A stretch of 16,512 nucleotides of DNA from Pseudomonadota bacterium (GCA_009778425.1 WRJU01000238.1:1-16512); one strand, 5' to 3'. Shown: positions 6,209 to 14,796, counted from the first letter of the stretch. The notes: generated by a model not told the origin, from the letters alone. Program-made: numbers and translations.

Positions 6209-6765
6209 GCTTGGTGAGCCTTGATGTTGTCCCCCAAAAAAGCGAACAACGACTCCCAACCGACGGTATCGAGGTTGAAATCGTGCTCCACGTCTTCGCC
6301 ATTCGCACCAAAGACGTGGAAACTTGCCTGTAAGGCGGTCAAGTCAATGTCCAGTGAGGGGTCGCCTTCGGCTTTCCATTCGAGCAGCAGGTTTCCGTCC
6401 TGCTTGGGCGCTATCTGCGGAATGGGCAATTTACTGGGATAGTCGGCGATTAGCTTCTCGGAGACGAGTGTTAGCTTGTCGGCATCGGGTGCCAGCCCAC
6501 CGCCCTCGAACCAGCCGTCTTGAATTTTTGCAATCTCATCGAACCTCGCCGAGATGGTGTTTTTCTTGTCGACATCGACCGAAACGTCCTCTTGTGGGAG
6601 ATCCGACGAACTGTAAACGCTATCGCCAATCAGTTTTTTTGCATAGTCGGCAAGACGTAAAACCTCTGCGGAGATGGCGCTAGAAGAATAAGCATTCTTC
6701 TTCAGCGCGGGATAGCCGACGCGGGAGGACGCGGGTGCAGGATTTATCGATACAGGTGCAAGCAT
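6205..6765 (-). CDS. Unknown operon protein with GWFEGGG and LPIPQIAP motifs
   Basis: A 186-residue protein. The first 60 residues are Ser/Ala-rich and probably flexible. Then come an acidic segment, DGWFEGGGLAPD (83-94), LPIPQIAPKQDGNLLLEWKAEG (113-134), and a C-terminal SLDIDLTAL...TVGWESLFAFL segment. The pattern looks like a compact beta-rich domain. I recall like-patterned hypothetical proteins beside TIGR04255 genes but cannot name a family. I prefer the ATG at 6765, which overlaps the end of the upstream gene by 22 nt; the frame open to 6843 would overlap it by 100 nt. The downstream gene overlaps by 4 nt. Base composition here is somewhat lower in GC than in res and mod. Confidence 0.75.
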   Translation of the reverse strand: MLAPVSINPAPASSRVGYPALKKNAYSSSAISAEVLRLADYAKKLIGDSVYSSSDLPQEDVSVDVDKKNTISARFDEIAKIQDGWFEGGGLAPDADKLTLVSEKLIADYPSKLPIPQIAPKQDGNLLLEWKAEGDPSLDIDLTALQASFHVFGANGEDVEHDFNLDTVGWESLFAFLGDNIKAHQA

Positions 6766-7505
6766 TTTTCTGTCAACGTACCGGAGAAAACTTTGTTTTT
6801 CAGATCCCTTAGTGACTGAATGGTAGCCTCGATCTTTGGCCAATCGGCAGGATCGGTATCAACTGGGGCGGCAACCATGTTGTCGAATATAACAGGCAAC
6901 AACTTGTCGTCTTTCACTTCCTCAGCCATCAGTACGGTTGTAATGAGATGCCCCGTCTCTTTTTCAAACATTTGATGCTGGTTCAGGAACCCGAAAAGAG
7001 ATTGGCTATCCTCATCCGGCAACCGGGGGCCGACCTTGAGGTACTCGTTCAATTCGATCTTTGATTTGTCTAACGGCAGCTTCAGGCGGTTGATATAACG
7101 TAGCCGTACCATCCGAATCAAGATCGGTACAAACAACTCGCGGAAAATATCCCATGTCCTCTGAATCTCCGGGAGATACTCATCAAGAGATCTGTAGGGA
7201 GCCAGACGATTGAATGAGTAGCCCGTATCCCGGAATTGAATGAGTTGCTTCCCATCGTCATGAGCGAACTGCAAGGCGCTTACGCTAGGAACTGGCATAT
7301 CGCTTTCGGCAGGCGGGCTGGCGCTGAATTCCATGATGAATTGCTGGGTAAATTGCCTGCGAGACTTCGGGTAGCGATCACGGAGCTTCTCGGCGGCCTG
7401 TTTTTCCAGGTCAGCGATTGATTGGCTGGACGCAAAATCGCACTCAATGTCGAGTACGGCCTCAACGATCGGTGGGTTGTGCAAAGTAAGCGGCTCTACG
7501 GTCAT
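6744..7505 (-). CDS. TIGR04255-like protein
   Basis: A 253-residue protein matching the pattern of the TIGR04255 family, sporadically distributed bacterial proteins of unknown role. It opens with LHNPPIVEAVLDIECDF (8-24), has FRDTGYSFNRLAPY near residue 95, then RMVRLRYINRLKLPLD (about 131-146) with LNEYLKVGPRLPDE following, all characteristic. No catalytic motif or membrane segment is visible. It starts 5 nt after the end of the mod reading frame and overlaps the next gene by 22 nt, so it is firmly part of the operon. The family often lies near small unknown genes, as here. It may sense or bind something for the helicase at the end of the operon, which is inference only. Confidence 0.83.
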   Translation of the reverse strand: MTVEPLTLHNPPIVEAVLDIECDFASSQSIADLEKQAAEKLRDRYPKSRRQFTQQFIMEFSASPPAESDMPVPSVSALQFAHDDGKQLIQFRDTGYSFNRLAPYRSLDEYLPEIQRTWDIFRELFVPILIRMVRLRYINRLKLPLDKSKIELNEYLKVGPRLPDEDSQSLFGFLNQHQMFEKETGHLITTVLMAEEVKDDKLLPVIFDNMVAAPVDTDPADWPKIEATIQSLRDLKNKVFSGTLTEKCLHLYR

Positions 7506-7510
7506 GGCCG

Positions 7511-8290
7511 TTAGCTTACCCTAAAAACCTTCATCACCTCATCCCCCAGGTGGTTGATGACCTTCACTGCAATGCGACCCGTGCCTGGTTTGGGGAAGGG
7601 GCGCGAGGTGTCGCTGTTGAGCGACGCCCACGCTTCTTCGTTGATTTCGGCTTTCAGCGTGGTTTTCAGTGCCTTGTACGGGTCGTTCGCGCCGAGGAAG
7701 TAGGCGTGGCGGACGAAGAAGCTTTCTTCGTTATAGTCGGTGTCGATGAACCAGCAGGCGATGCCGGAGGCCGAGTCGCTGCGTACTTCGCCGGTGTTGG
7801 GGTGGAATACGTCTACGCCGTTGATCTTCACACGCATCTCCTCACCCGCCGGGACGGTGACGATGTCGCGCCCGCCTTCGCGCCTGATGAGGCTCATGCC
7901 GTGGCGGTCCAGAATATCTACATCCGGCTCGCCGAAGATCACGAACAGATTGCCCTTGCCGGTGTTCTTCAGGTCTTCGGCCATGTGCAGGTCGGCGTTC
8001 ATGCGCGCTTTCAGCACATGGATGCGGCCCAGTTTTTCGAACTGGGTGGACATGGCATCAAAGCTGAAGGCACAGGCGATGAGCACGTCCAGATTGGCGT
8101 CGCCCGCCTCACGCGCGGCGGCCACCAAGTCCTGACGCGACACGGTGCCAAATTCCGGGCCGATGAAGATGCCCGCGCGTTTGGGGTTGTTGCCTTCAAG
8201 GTAGGTGCCGACGGCACAGACATAGCCTTCGCCCGGCCACGGTTCCAGCGCGGTGAATTCGATCTTGTCGTCCTTGTGCGCCTGCTGCAC
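7511..8290 (-). CDS. C-terminal part of the Mod methyltransferase, separated by an in-frame stop
   Basis: This segment continues the Mod frame directly after a TAA (8309-8311) with no frame change, and stays open for 266 codons from the stop to 7511. It reads as the C-terminal domain of long Mod proteins: EFTALEPWPGEGY, a central region with FVIFGEPDVDIL, and a C-terminal region ending VKVINHLGDEVMKVFRVS. No methyltransferase motif lies here. A GTG at 8290 could start an independent 259-residue chain, but the sequence before it (AAAACCGCTGGC) has no Shine-Dalgarno. It is either a translated second subunit, the tail of a readthrough product, or a recently orphaned fragment. Lack of further lesions argues that any break is recent or tolerated. 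Confidence 0.8.
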   Translation of the reverse strand: MQQAHKDDKIEFTALEPWPGEGYVCAVGTYLEGNNPKRAGIFIGPEFGTVSRQDLVAAAREAGDANLDVLIACAFSFDAMSTQFEKLGRIHVLKARMNADLHMAEDLKNTGKGNLFVIFGEPDVDILDRHGMSLIRREGGRDIVTVPAGEEMRVKINGVDVFHPNTGEVRSDSASGIACWFIDTDYNEESFFVRHAYFLGANDPYKALKTTLKAEINEEAWASLNSDTSRPFPKPGTGRIAVKVINHLGDEVMKVFRVS

Positions 8291-8308
8291 GCCAGCGGTT
8301 TTCAGGGT

Positions 8309-8311
8309 TTA
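8309..8311 (-). other. In-frame TAA stop inside mod
   Basis: The minus strand reads ATC ATT CTG TAA ACC CTG AAA ACC GCT: residues IIL, stop, TLKTA, then GVQQAHKDDK. Both sides share one frame and the flanking protein sequence is continuous. A single base change from GAA or CAA would remove it. It could be a true nonsense mutation, a readthrough site, or a sequencing error. Confidence 0.85.
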
Positions 8312-10471
8312 CAGAATGATGGCGTTGAAGTCGCGCCCGTATTCGGCCTGTGCCTCGGCTACGCCGTCGATCAGTTCGCCGTCTTCATCCACGCCGAGCA
8401 CGCGATGCGGGCTGAGCGATTCCACGGTGAAGGGGCCGGCGACGCGCACTTTCTTTTTGTCGTCGTAGGGTTTGTCGTAGAGGTACTCGAACTCGGCCTT
8501 GGCGGCGATGGAGGCGTCGATTTCTTTTTGCCGATTGATGCGAGCTTGCCACCAGTCGGCGTGCAGTTCCTTAATTCTTTTTACCTGAGCCTGGCGATCA
8601 ACCGTGTCAAAGCCAACACGTTCCTGAAATGTGCCAGTCAGCCAGGATGGTATGTATGGCTCTATCTCACGCGGTATTTCCCATTCCTGCCATTGCTTTT
8701 CGACCAGTTTCGTAAGTTCCCTGCGCAGCGGCTCCAATTTTTCCTGCCAGCGTTCCCAGATCACGTCGATCTCGGCATTGTTGGCGATGGATTTCAGGGT
8801 GATGTGCGGCACGCGCTCATAGACGAAGCCGTGGGCAATGTTGCCGTACACGGGTTGCGAGGACGGCACGCTGCGGGTGACTTCGGCTTCCTTTTTCTGG
8901 CCTTCGCGGCTGTCGGCGAGCAGGTAGAATGGGTAGCGTGCGCCCATGAGGCGGGCGCGGGCAAGGGCGAGCGCGACGCGGGAGGTGTCAACCGTGATCC
9001 AGCGGCGGCCCCATTGTTCGGCGACGTAGGCGGTGGTGCCGGAGCCGCAGGTGGGATCTAGGACGAGGTCGCCGGGGTCGGTGGTTAGCAAGATACAGCG
9101 ATGGATGACCTTGACGTTAGTTTGAACCACGTAAATCTTGTCGGAACCAACAGTTCCGCCAGTATCTTCCCACGAGCTATTTAGTGGAAAATATGGGGAT
9201 TCGTCAAAATAACGCACAAGACTTAAAGACTGACCTCCCCCATAAAGTCTGCCCGCACGCGCAGCTCTATGCATACCGGGTTCAGTGGTTGACCATCCAC
9301 GTGTACCTGATGGACGAAATATTTTCCCTTCAAACGGAAACGGAAAGCCCATGGCTGAGGTGTCGCCTGCTTCGCGCCCTTGCCTTTGTGAGGTTGCATC
9401 CCCCATTCGAATAATACGTGTGGAGCTATCAACATTGTTTCCTCTCTCTATAAATTCAGTGAGTCGGTACTGGACATTATTTTTTTCTACTATTTGCCAT
9501 GGTCCTGGATTTGTGATGTCAAAAGTACGTTCAACAAAAAGTCGCTTAAATTTTGCTTTTTCAATCTGTTTCGCATACCACAAAACATAATTCTTCGGGT
9601 TTGACAAAAAATCAGATGTTGATCCAGACGTTGAGTGGTATCCGATTTGACTTACAAAATTCTCATCCCCAAACACCTCATCCATCACCCCCCGAACCCG
9701 ATGCACATTCTCATCCCCAATTTGCACAAAGATCGACCCCGAATCCGTCAACAAATCCCGCGCCACCATCAACCGATCGCGCAAATACGTCAGATACGAA
9801 TGAATCCCATCGCGCCACGTATCCCGGAACGCCTTCACCTGCTCCGGCTCGCGCGTGATGTGATCCGCATTGCCATCCTTCACATCGCGGCTGGTGGTTG
9901 ACCACTGGAAATTGCTGTTGAATTTGATGCCATAGGGCGGATCGAAATAGATGCACTGCACCTTGCCGCGCAGCCCCTCGCGCTCGGCCAGACTTGCCAT
10001 CACCTGCAAGCTGTCGCCGAGGATAAAACGGTTCTGCCAACGCCCCTCGTGCTGGTAGAACTCCGTCCTGTCCGCCCCTTCCGGCAGGCCGTTGAAGTCG
10101 CCGAACAAATCCGCCGTGCCGCCCGCCTGCGGCGCAGCGGCCTCGCTGGCTCGGCGCAGGTCGTCGATCAGCACCTTGGGCTTCACCTTCTCCTGGATGT
10201 AGAGCGGCGGCGCGTTGACGACGAGATCAGACCAATCCTGCCGATCCTTGCCACGCCACACCAGTTGCGGGTCGATGTCGGGGTTGCGCTGTGCCTTTTC
10301 CTTGTCCAGCCCATTGTCGCCGCGCGGATACGTCACCTTTACCGGCGCCTGCTCGTTGCGTTCCATCACCGGCTGGTGCTCGACGGTGGGGATGTTCTTG
10401 CGTTTGGCTTCGCTGTGGGTGAGGTGTTCGACGGCCAGTTTAGATTTGGGTGTGGTTTTTCTGGTTGCCAT
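8309..10471 (-). CDS. mod: Type III-like DNA methyltransferase Mod, N-terminal 720 residues
   Basis: An adenine-specific, beta-class DNA methyltransferase that uses S-adenosylmethionine to mark the recognition site of the restriction system. Catalytic motif IV DPPY is at 177-180 (YFDPPYGIKF) and motif I DPTCGSG is at 472-478, the order expected for the beta class. The part between them holds the target recognition domain. Residues 1-130 are a basic N-terminal extension. I chose ATG 10471 (MATRK), 1 nt after the stop of the DUF1016 gene. Longer in-frame sequence upstream to 10555 lies inside that gene and looks random. The region coding for residues about 257-434 is clearly AT-richer than its flanks, suggesting an exchanged recognition domain. 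The frame ends at a TAA inside what seems to be a 986-residue gene; both methyltransferase motifs are upstream of it, so catalysis could survive. Confidence 0.9.
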   Translation of the reverse strand: MATRKTTPKSKLAVEHLTHSEAKRKNIPTVEHQPVMERNEQAPVKVTYPRGDNGLDKEKAQRNPDIDPQLVWRGKDRQDWSDLVVNAPPLYIQEKVKPKVLIDDLRRASEAAAPQAGGTADLFGDFNGLPEGADRTEFYQHEGRWQNRFILGDSLQVMASLAEREGLRGKVQCIYFDPPYGIKFNSNFQWSTTSRDVKDGNADHITREPEQVKAFRDTWRDGIHSYLTYLRDRLMVARDLLTDSGSIFVQIGDENVHRVRGVMDEVFGDENFVSQIGYHSTSGSTSDFLSNPKNYVLWYAKQIEKAKFKRLFVERTFDITNPGPWQIVEKNNVQYRLTEFIERGNNVDSSTRIIRMGDATSQRQGREAGDTSAMGFPFPFEGKIFRPSGTRGWSTTEPGMHRAARAGRLYGGGQSLSLVRYFDESPYFPLNSSWEDTGGTVGSDKIYVVQTNVKVIHRCILLTTDPGDLVLDPTCGSGTTAYVAEQWGRRWITVDTSRVALALARARLMGARYPFYLLADSREGQKKEAEVTRSVPSSQPVYGNIAHGFVYERVPHITLKSIANNAEIDVIWERWQEKLEPLRRELTKLVEKQWQEWEIPREIEPYIPSWLTGTFQERVGFDTVDRQAQVKRIKELHADWWQARINRQKEIDASIAAKAEFEYLYDKPYDDKKKVRVAGPFTVESLSPHRVLGVDEDGELIDGVAEAQAEYGRDFNAIIL

Positions 10472-10472
10472 G

Positions 10473-11600
10473 TCAGCGGCCTTTCCGGTTCTTCTTGGCG
10501 ATGGTGGGTTTTGCGGACTGCGCTGGCTCGTGCCGATCCAGCAATTCACGCGCACGGCTTTCGGCTTCGTGCAATCGCCTCATCAGCAGTTCACGCGGCG
10601 GCAACTGCGTCAGGTATTGGGCGACGTGAATGCCTGCGGCACCCAGTTCCAGCAGTTCGATCTGCTCGCGCTTGCCGCCGGTGCAGAGGATGATGCCCAG
10701 CGGAGGTTCTTCGCCGGGCTGCCGTTCGTGCTGGTTCAGCCAGCGCAGATACAACTCCATTTGCCCCTTGTAGGCGGCCTTGAACGAGCCGATCTTCAGT
10801 TCGACCGCCACCAAGCGGCGCAGCAGACGGTTGTAGAACAGCAGGTCGATGTAGAAATCGTCATCGTCCAACTGGATGCGCTTTTGCCGCGCGACGAAGG
10901 AAAAGCCCGCGCCCAGTTCCAGCAGGAAGGCTTCCATCTCGCGGGCAATGGCGGCTTCAAGATCGCTTTCGGCCCATGTGTCGCGCAGGCCGAGGAAATC
11001 CAGCACATACGGGTCGCGCAACAGCAGCGCCGGGGTCATCTGCTCGGCATCGCGCAGCGTGGCCAGCTCCTGCTCGATCTGCTTGCGCGGTTTGCGTGAG
11101 ATGGCAGTGCGCTCGTAGAGCATCGAGCCGATGCGCTCGCGCAGGGTGCGGACGCTCCAGCGTTCGGTGGCGCACATGCAGGCGTAGAACTCGCGCTGAA
11201 GCGGGTCTTGCAGCGGAATGAGGGCAATGAAGTGCGTCCAGCTCAATTGTCGTATCAGCGATACGACAATCTGCTCATCGGGATAGACCTCGGCGAATTG
11301 CATCATGCGGCGCAGGTTTTTCTCGGAGAAGCTGTTGCCGTAGGCCAGCGTCAATTCTCTACTCACTGTGGAGACAATCTCCTGCCCGTAGGGTGCGCGC
11401 TCTTTCCGCAGCAGTTCCACACCGATGCGATGACCGATGTTCCAATACAGCATCGTCAGTGTGGCGTTGGCCGTCTGCGCCACATGTTGATGCGCGGCTT
11501 CCACCAGGGCGCGGATGTCGGCCAGCAGCGGCACAGTCGCCTGCACGGGGGCGAGCGCGGTGTTCCGCGCCACGGCCTTGCTGGTTTTCTTCGTCACCAT
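10473..11600 (-). CDS. DUF1016/YhcG-family PD-(D/E)XK nuclease
   Basis: A 375-residue protein of the YhcG (DUF1016) family. The N-terminal domain (about 25-180) has the family pattern MLYWNIGHRIG (50-60), RELTLAYGNSFSEKNLRRMMQFAEVYP (81-107) and LIRQLSWTHFIALIPL (115-130). The C-terminal nuclease domain has RQKRIQLDDDDFYIDLLFYNR (238-258) and LVAVELKIG (263-271), giving D252, E267 and K269 as the metal-binding and catalytic set, with Q280 of KGQMELYL also typical. The start at 11600 (MVTKK) shares one base with the res stop (TGATG). A longer frame to 12002 lies in res and is an artefact. The gene ends 1 nt before mod. Family members occur with restriction systems but their substrate is not settled. 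It may be an extra nuclease or a structural partner. Confidence 0.92.
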   Translation of the reverse strand: MVTKKTSKAVARNTALAPVQATVPLLADIRALVEAAHQHVAQTANATLTMLYWNIGHRIGVELLRKERAPYGQEIVSTVSRELTLAYGNSFSEKNLRRMMQFAEVYPDEQIVVSLIRQLSWTHFIALIPLQDPLQREFYACMCATERWSVRTLRERIGSMLYERTAISRKPRKQIEQELATLRDAEQMTPALLLRDPYVLDFLGLRDTWAESDLEAAIAREMEAFLLELGAGFSFVARQKRIQLDDDDFYIDLLFYNRLLRRLVAVELKIGSFKAAYKGQMELYLRWLNQHERQPGEEPPLGIILCTGGKREQIELLELGAAGIHVAQYLTQLPPRELLMRRLHEAESRARELLDRHEPAQSAKPTIAKKNRKGR

Positions 11601-14600
11601 CAGCCGCCTCCCGTGGCCATGTTCGATGCTTGGGCCAACATCTTGTCGAACTCCGCCTGCACCTTCTGCGTAAAGTCTTCCTGCATTTCGTACACGTCGC
11701 AGAATTCTGCGAAAGCCCAGCGTCCGTGAGAACCGAGATTGTTGACGCCGGGAATCCAATAGGCGTCCATCGTGGATTTCTTTTCCTTCGCGTCTTCGCG
11801 CCGGTAGCCCTTGATTTCGACAATCAGGTTCAAAGGATTGTCCGCGCCGTGGCCGTCGTCCACCTGCACGATGAAGTCCGGCAGGTAAAGGCGGTTGGTC
11901 GAGCCGAAGCGGTACGGCACTTCCAGCCCGAGGTTGTGGTTCTTTACATAGCGCAGCACCTTGGGGTGGCTTTCCGCCACGCGGCAGAATTCGGCCTCCC
12001 AATCACTGTCGAGGATGACCCAGTTAATGTGGCACTTTGGCGGCGGGCCGGGCGTCTCCCAGCGTTGGTCACGCGAAGTGTTGAAGCGCACATGCAAAGT
12101 GCTGCCAACAGGATTGTACGGGTCAAGGATGGCCTTGACCGCGCGGCCTTTTTCCAGTTCTTTCGCCGTGATGGCCTTGGTGATGCGCTCGCAGGCAATG
12201 TCCGCCAGTTCCTGATACATCAGTTGCGCCGGGTAAGTATCGCCCTTGCATTGCAGGCAGGTTTCCAGCCACACGCGGGTGATGCGCTTCAACTGACCGA
12301 ACAGGTTCATGCGGGGTTCTTCACCCAAATCGCGCCACTTGGTGTAGAGCAGGCGCTTGGTCAGGTGCATCAGCAATGTGGATGGGCGCATGTCGCCCAG
12401 ATGCTCCAGATTCAAGTCCACGGCTTCGCCGATGATTCCGGCATTGCGGGTGATGGACGGGCCGACGAGGTCGGGCGTGAGCACCAGATGGTGGTCGTCG
12501 TTGAACGCGGCTTCGAGCTGATCTTCCGGCAGTTCCACGCGATAGCCCTGCACGCGCGGAAAGCGGATTTCCAGCGCGTCGCGTTCCGGGCGCACCGCTT
12601 TGACCAGCACGGTTTCGCGCGGTGGCTGCGGCGGGCTGATGACGGGTTTGGCGGTGAAGTCGAAGGGAATACCCAGCACGTCGGCGTATTCGACGTTGAA
12701 CAGGCCCTCATCGTTGGTTTCGTAGCTTTGGCGGCGCAGGGCGCGGCCGATGACCTGTTCGCACAGCAGTTGCGTGCCGAAGGCGCGCACGCCGAGCACG
12801 TGTGTGACGGTGTTGGCGTCCCAGCCTTCGGTGAGCATGGACACCGACACCACGCAGCGGATTTGTTCGCCCAGTCGGGCATCCTTGCCGACGGTGTTCA
12901 TCACTTCGCGCAGCAGGTCGGCATCGGTGATGGCATCGGCGCGCTTGTGGTCGCCGGTGCGCTCAATGATCTCGCGGCGGAAGCGTCCGATTTCATCGGC
13001 CGCCATGCCACGGAAGTTGTTGTCCAGCGCCTCGCCGGATTCCAGTTGCTCGCTGTCGATCAAGAGCGTGTTGGGGCGCGCCAGCGGGTTACCAAACTCA
13101 TCGTAGTTGCGGAACAGTTCCAGCCGACCGGGCACTGGCGTCGCCGAGCCATCGTCGTTCTTGCGCTCGAAGCCGGAGATGTAGTCGAACACCAGCTTGG
13201 AGGTGGAGGTATTGTTGCAGACGATGATGAAGCAGGGCGGCACCTTGACCTTCGCCTCTTTCCAAAGATCGAAGGTTTTGCGGTAGTGGCCGTACAGGGC
13301 TTCCAGCGCAGTCTGCAATTCCACCGGGATGGACAGCGGATCGAGTTGGGCGTTCTTGCCGCGTCCCTTTTTCGGCATCTTCTTGCCGATGTGCTTCCAC
13401 AGTTCGCGGAATTTCGGCATTTCTTCGCCGGGCACGTTGTCGGCAATCGGCACGCGCGGCAGCTTGACGATGCCACACTCAATGGCATCCATCAGCGAGA
13501 AGTCGCTCATCGTCCACGGGAACAGCGTGCCTTCGGCATAACCGGAACCGGCGAGGAAGAATGGCGTGGCCGAAAGATCGATGACCTGTTGCAGACCGAG
13601 TTGGCGGCCTACGGCTTCGAGGCCGGAAATCCACAGACGCGCGGCTTCGTTGTTTTCCTTGGCTTCGGCTTTCTGGTCGCTGTCGAGGTCGTCGTCTTCG
13701 GCGTCGGGTTTTTCGCGGTAGCAGTGGTGGGCCTCGTCGTTGATGGCGAGGATGTTCTTCATGCCCATCAACTCCGGCATGACCCGCTGCAACATCTGGC
13801 CTTCGCTTTCCTGTGTGTTCAGTGCCACGCCGTCGCGCCCTTGCAGCAGGCGGCGGCCACCTTTGGACAAATCGATGCGCTCGCGTAGCTTGAAGGCGTG
13901 GTAGTTGGTGATGACGATCTTGGCGCGTTCCAGATCCGGCAACATGTCGCGCGGGACGATTTCGCGGCTGGCATAGTAGCTGTCCGGGTCGTTGGGCAGC
14001 AGCACGCGCAGGCGGTCGCGGATGGTCAAGCCCGGCGTAACCAGCAGGAAGCCACGGGTGAACTTCCTGCTTTGTGGGCGGCGCACGGCATTGACCGTTT
14101 GCCAGGCGATGAGCATAGCCATGACCGTGGTTTTGCCCGCGCCGGTGGCCAGCTTCAGCGCCAGACGCATCAGGCCGGGATTGGCGTTGGCATTGCTCTT
14201 GGCAAGATGATCCAGAAATCGTTCGCCGTTTTTGCCGAGCTGCGGTGCCACCTCGGTCAGCCAGATGGCGGTTTCGGCGGCCTCGACCTGACAGAAGAAC
14301 GGTCGCACGCCCATAAACATGTGGTGGTTGCGCCAGTGCTCCAACAGACGGGCGGTTTCCGGCGTGACCCGCCATTGGGCTTGGGGCAACTTGCGCCACG
14401 CATCCACTTCCTGCCGGACGGCATTGATGATGGCGGTGTGGTCGTAAGCCTGTTCGGTGGTGGACAGGCCTTTGCCTTCATCGAACAGCAGGCTGGCTTG
14501 TTCGCCTTTCTTCTTGCGCGGCTTCGGAATCGGGGTAATGAAGTCGGCCCGACGGCGGCTGTCGACAATTCTCTGCGTCGGTTGACCATTGCCGTCCAGT

Positions 14601-14668
14601 TCCCAATGCCGCGCCGGATACGCGTAGGGCGAGTTGAGAATGGGCTCTTTGAAGAACTTGTCGGTCAT
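11600..14668 (-). CDS. res: Type III-like restriction endonuclease subunit (SF2 helicase plus nuclease)
   Basis: A 1022-residue restriction subunit that couples ATP-driven movement on DNA to cleavage. Walker A ATGAGKT is at 174-180, motif II DEAH at 311-314 (NDEAHHCY), motif III SATPF at 366-370, and motif VI QVIGRALRRQSY near residue 645. The C-terminal PD-(D/E)XK nuclease has LPDFIV with D931 and VEIKGYR with E951 and K953. All key residues are present and the frame is intact. It differs from classical EcoP1-type Res by its long N-terminus and resembles the large restriction subunits NCBI names BPTD_3080 family, a recollection I could not check. It is first in the minus-strand train, ahead of its methyltransferase, which is unusual since mod normally comes first. 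There is no clear Shine-Dalgarno before the ATG. Confidence 0.93.
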   Translation of the reverse strand: MTDKFFKEPILNSPYAYPARHWELDGNGQPTQRIVDSRRRADFITPIPKPRKKKGEQASLLFDEGKGLSTTEQAYDHTAIINAVRQEVDAWRKLPQAQWRVTPETARLLEHWRNHHMFMGVRPFFCQVEAAETAIWLTEVAPQLGKNGERFLDHLAKSNANANPGLMRLALKLATGAGKTTVMAMLIAWQTVNAVRRPQSRKFTRGFLLVTPGLTIRDRLRVLLPNDPDSYYASREIVPRDMLPDLERAKIVITNYHAFKLRERIDLSKGGRRLLQGRDGVALNTQESEGQMLQRVMPELMGMKNILAINDEAHHCYREKPDAEDDDLDSDQKAEAKENNEAARLWISGLEAVGRQLGLQQVIDLSATPFFLAGSGYAEGTLFPWTMSDFSLMDAIECGIVKLPRVPIADNVPGEEMPKFRELWKHIGKKMPKKGRGKNAQLDPLSIPVELQTALEALYGHYRKTFDLWKEAKVKVPPCFIIVCNNTSTSKLVFDYISGFERKNDDGSATPVPGRLELFRNYDEFGNPLARPNTLLIDSEQLESGEALDNNFRGMAADEIGRFRREIIERTGDHKRADAITDADLLREVMNTVGKDARLGEQIRCVVSVSMLTEGWDANTVTHVLGVRAFGTQLLCEQVIGRALRRQSYETNDEGLFNVEYADVLGIPFDFTAKPVISPPQPPRETVLVKAVRPERDALEIRFPRVQGYRVELPEDQLEAAFNDDHHLVLTPDLVGPSITRNAGIIGEAVDLNLEHLGDMRPSTLLMHLTKRLLYTKWRDLGEEPRMNLFGQLKRITRVWLETCLQCKGDTYPAQLMYQELADIACERITKAITAKELEKGRAVKAILDPYNPVGSTLHVRFNTSRDQRWETPGPPPKCHINWVILDSDWEAEFCRVAESHPKVLRYVKNHNLGLEVPYRFGSTNRLYLPDFIVQVDDGHGADNPLNLIVEIKGYRREDAKEKKSTMDAYWIPGVNNLGSHGRWAFAEFCDVYEMQEDFTQKVQAEFDKMLAQASNMATGGG

Positions 14669-14796
14669 GGCAGGTGGGATAGTATCACCAGGCGACCTCA
14701 GGCATAGGCCAGTTAGCGTTTCTGGTGCCGAAGGCTATAGTAGTAAACGGTTGAGCCTGCGCCTAGCCACATCTCAGAGGGAACAAAGGATAAACG
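14669..14796. promoter_or_regulatory. Divergent intergenic region between res and the plus-strand gene
   Basis: This 128-bp gap must carry both promoters. On the plus strand TTAGCG (14713-14718), 17 bp, TATAGT (14736-14741) is a fair promoter candidate for the gene at 14797, which has AAGGAT 9 nt before its ATG. On the minus strand TGATACTAT is an extended -10-like string close to the res start. No strong operator was seen. Confidence 0.35.

Noticed and set aside
7550..9061. Plus-strand open frame of 503 codons
   Set aside because: Antisense shadow of mod; repetitive Val/Ala/Gly/Phe content and no recognisable domain.
11601..12002. N-terminal extension of the DUF1016 gene to give 509 residues
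   Set aside because: The extra 134 residues are inside res in another frame and are Arg/Gly-rich noise; the domain begins after MVTKK at 11600.
11393..13888. Plus-strand open frame of 831 codons
   Set aside because: It lies antisense to res, has no motifs, and its residues are those expected from the complement of GC-rich coding DNA; res on the other strand has full helicase and nuclease motifs.
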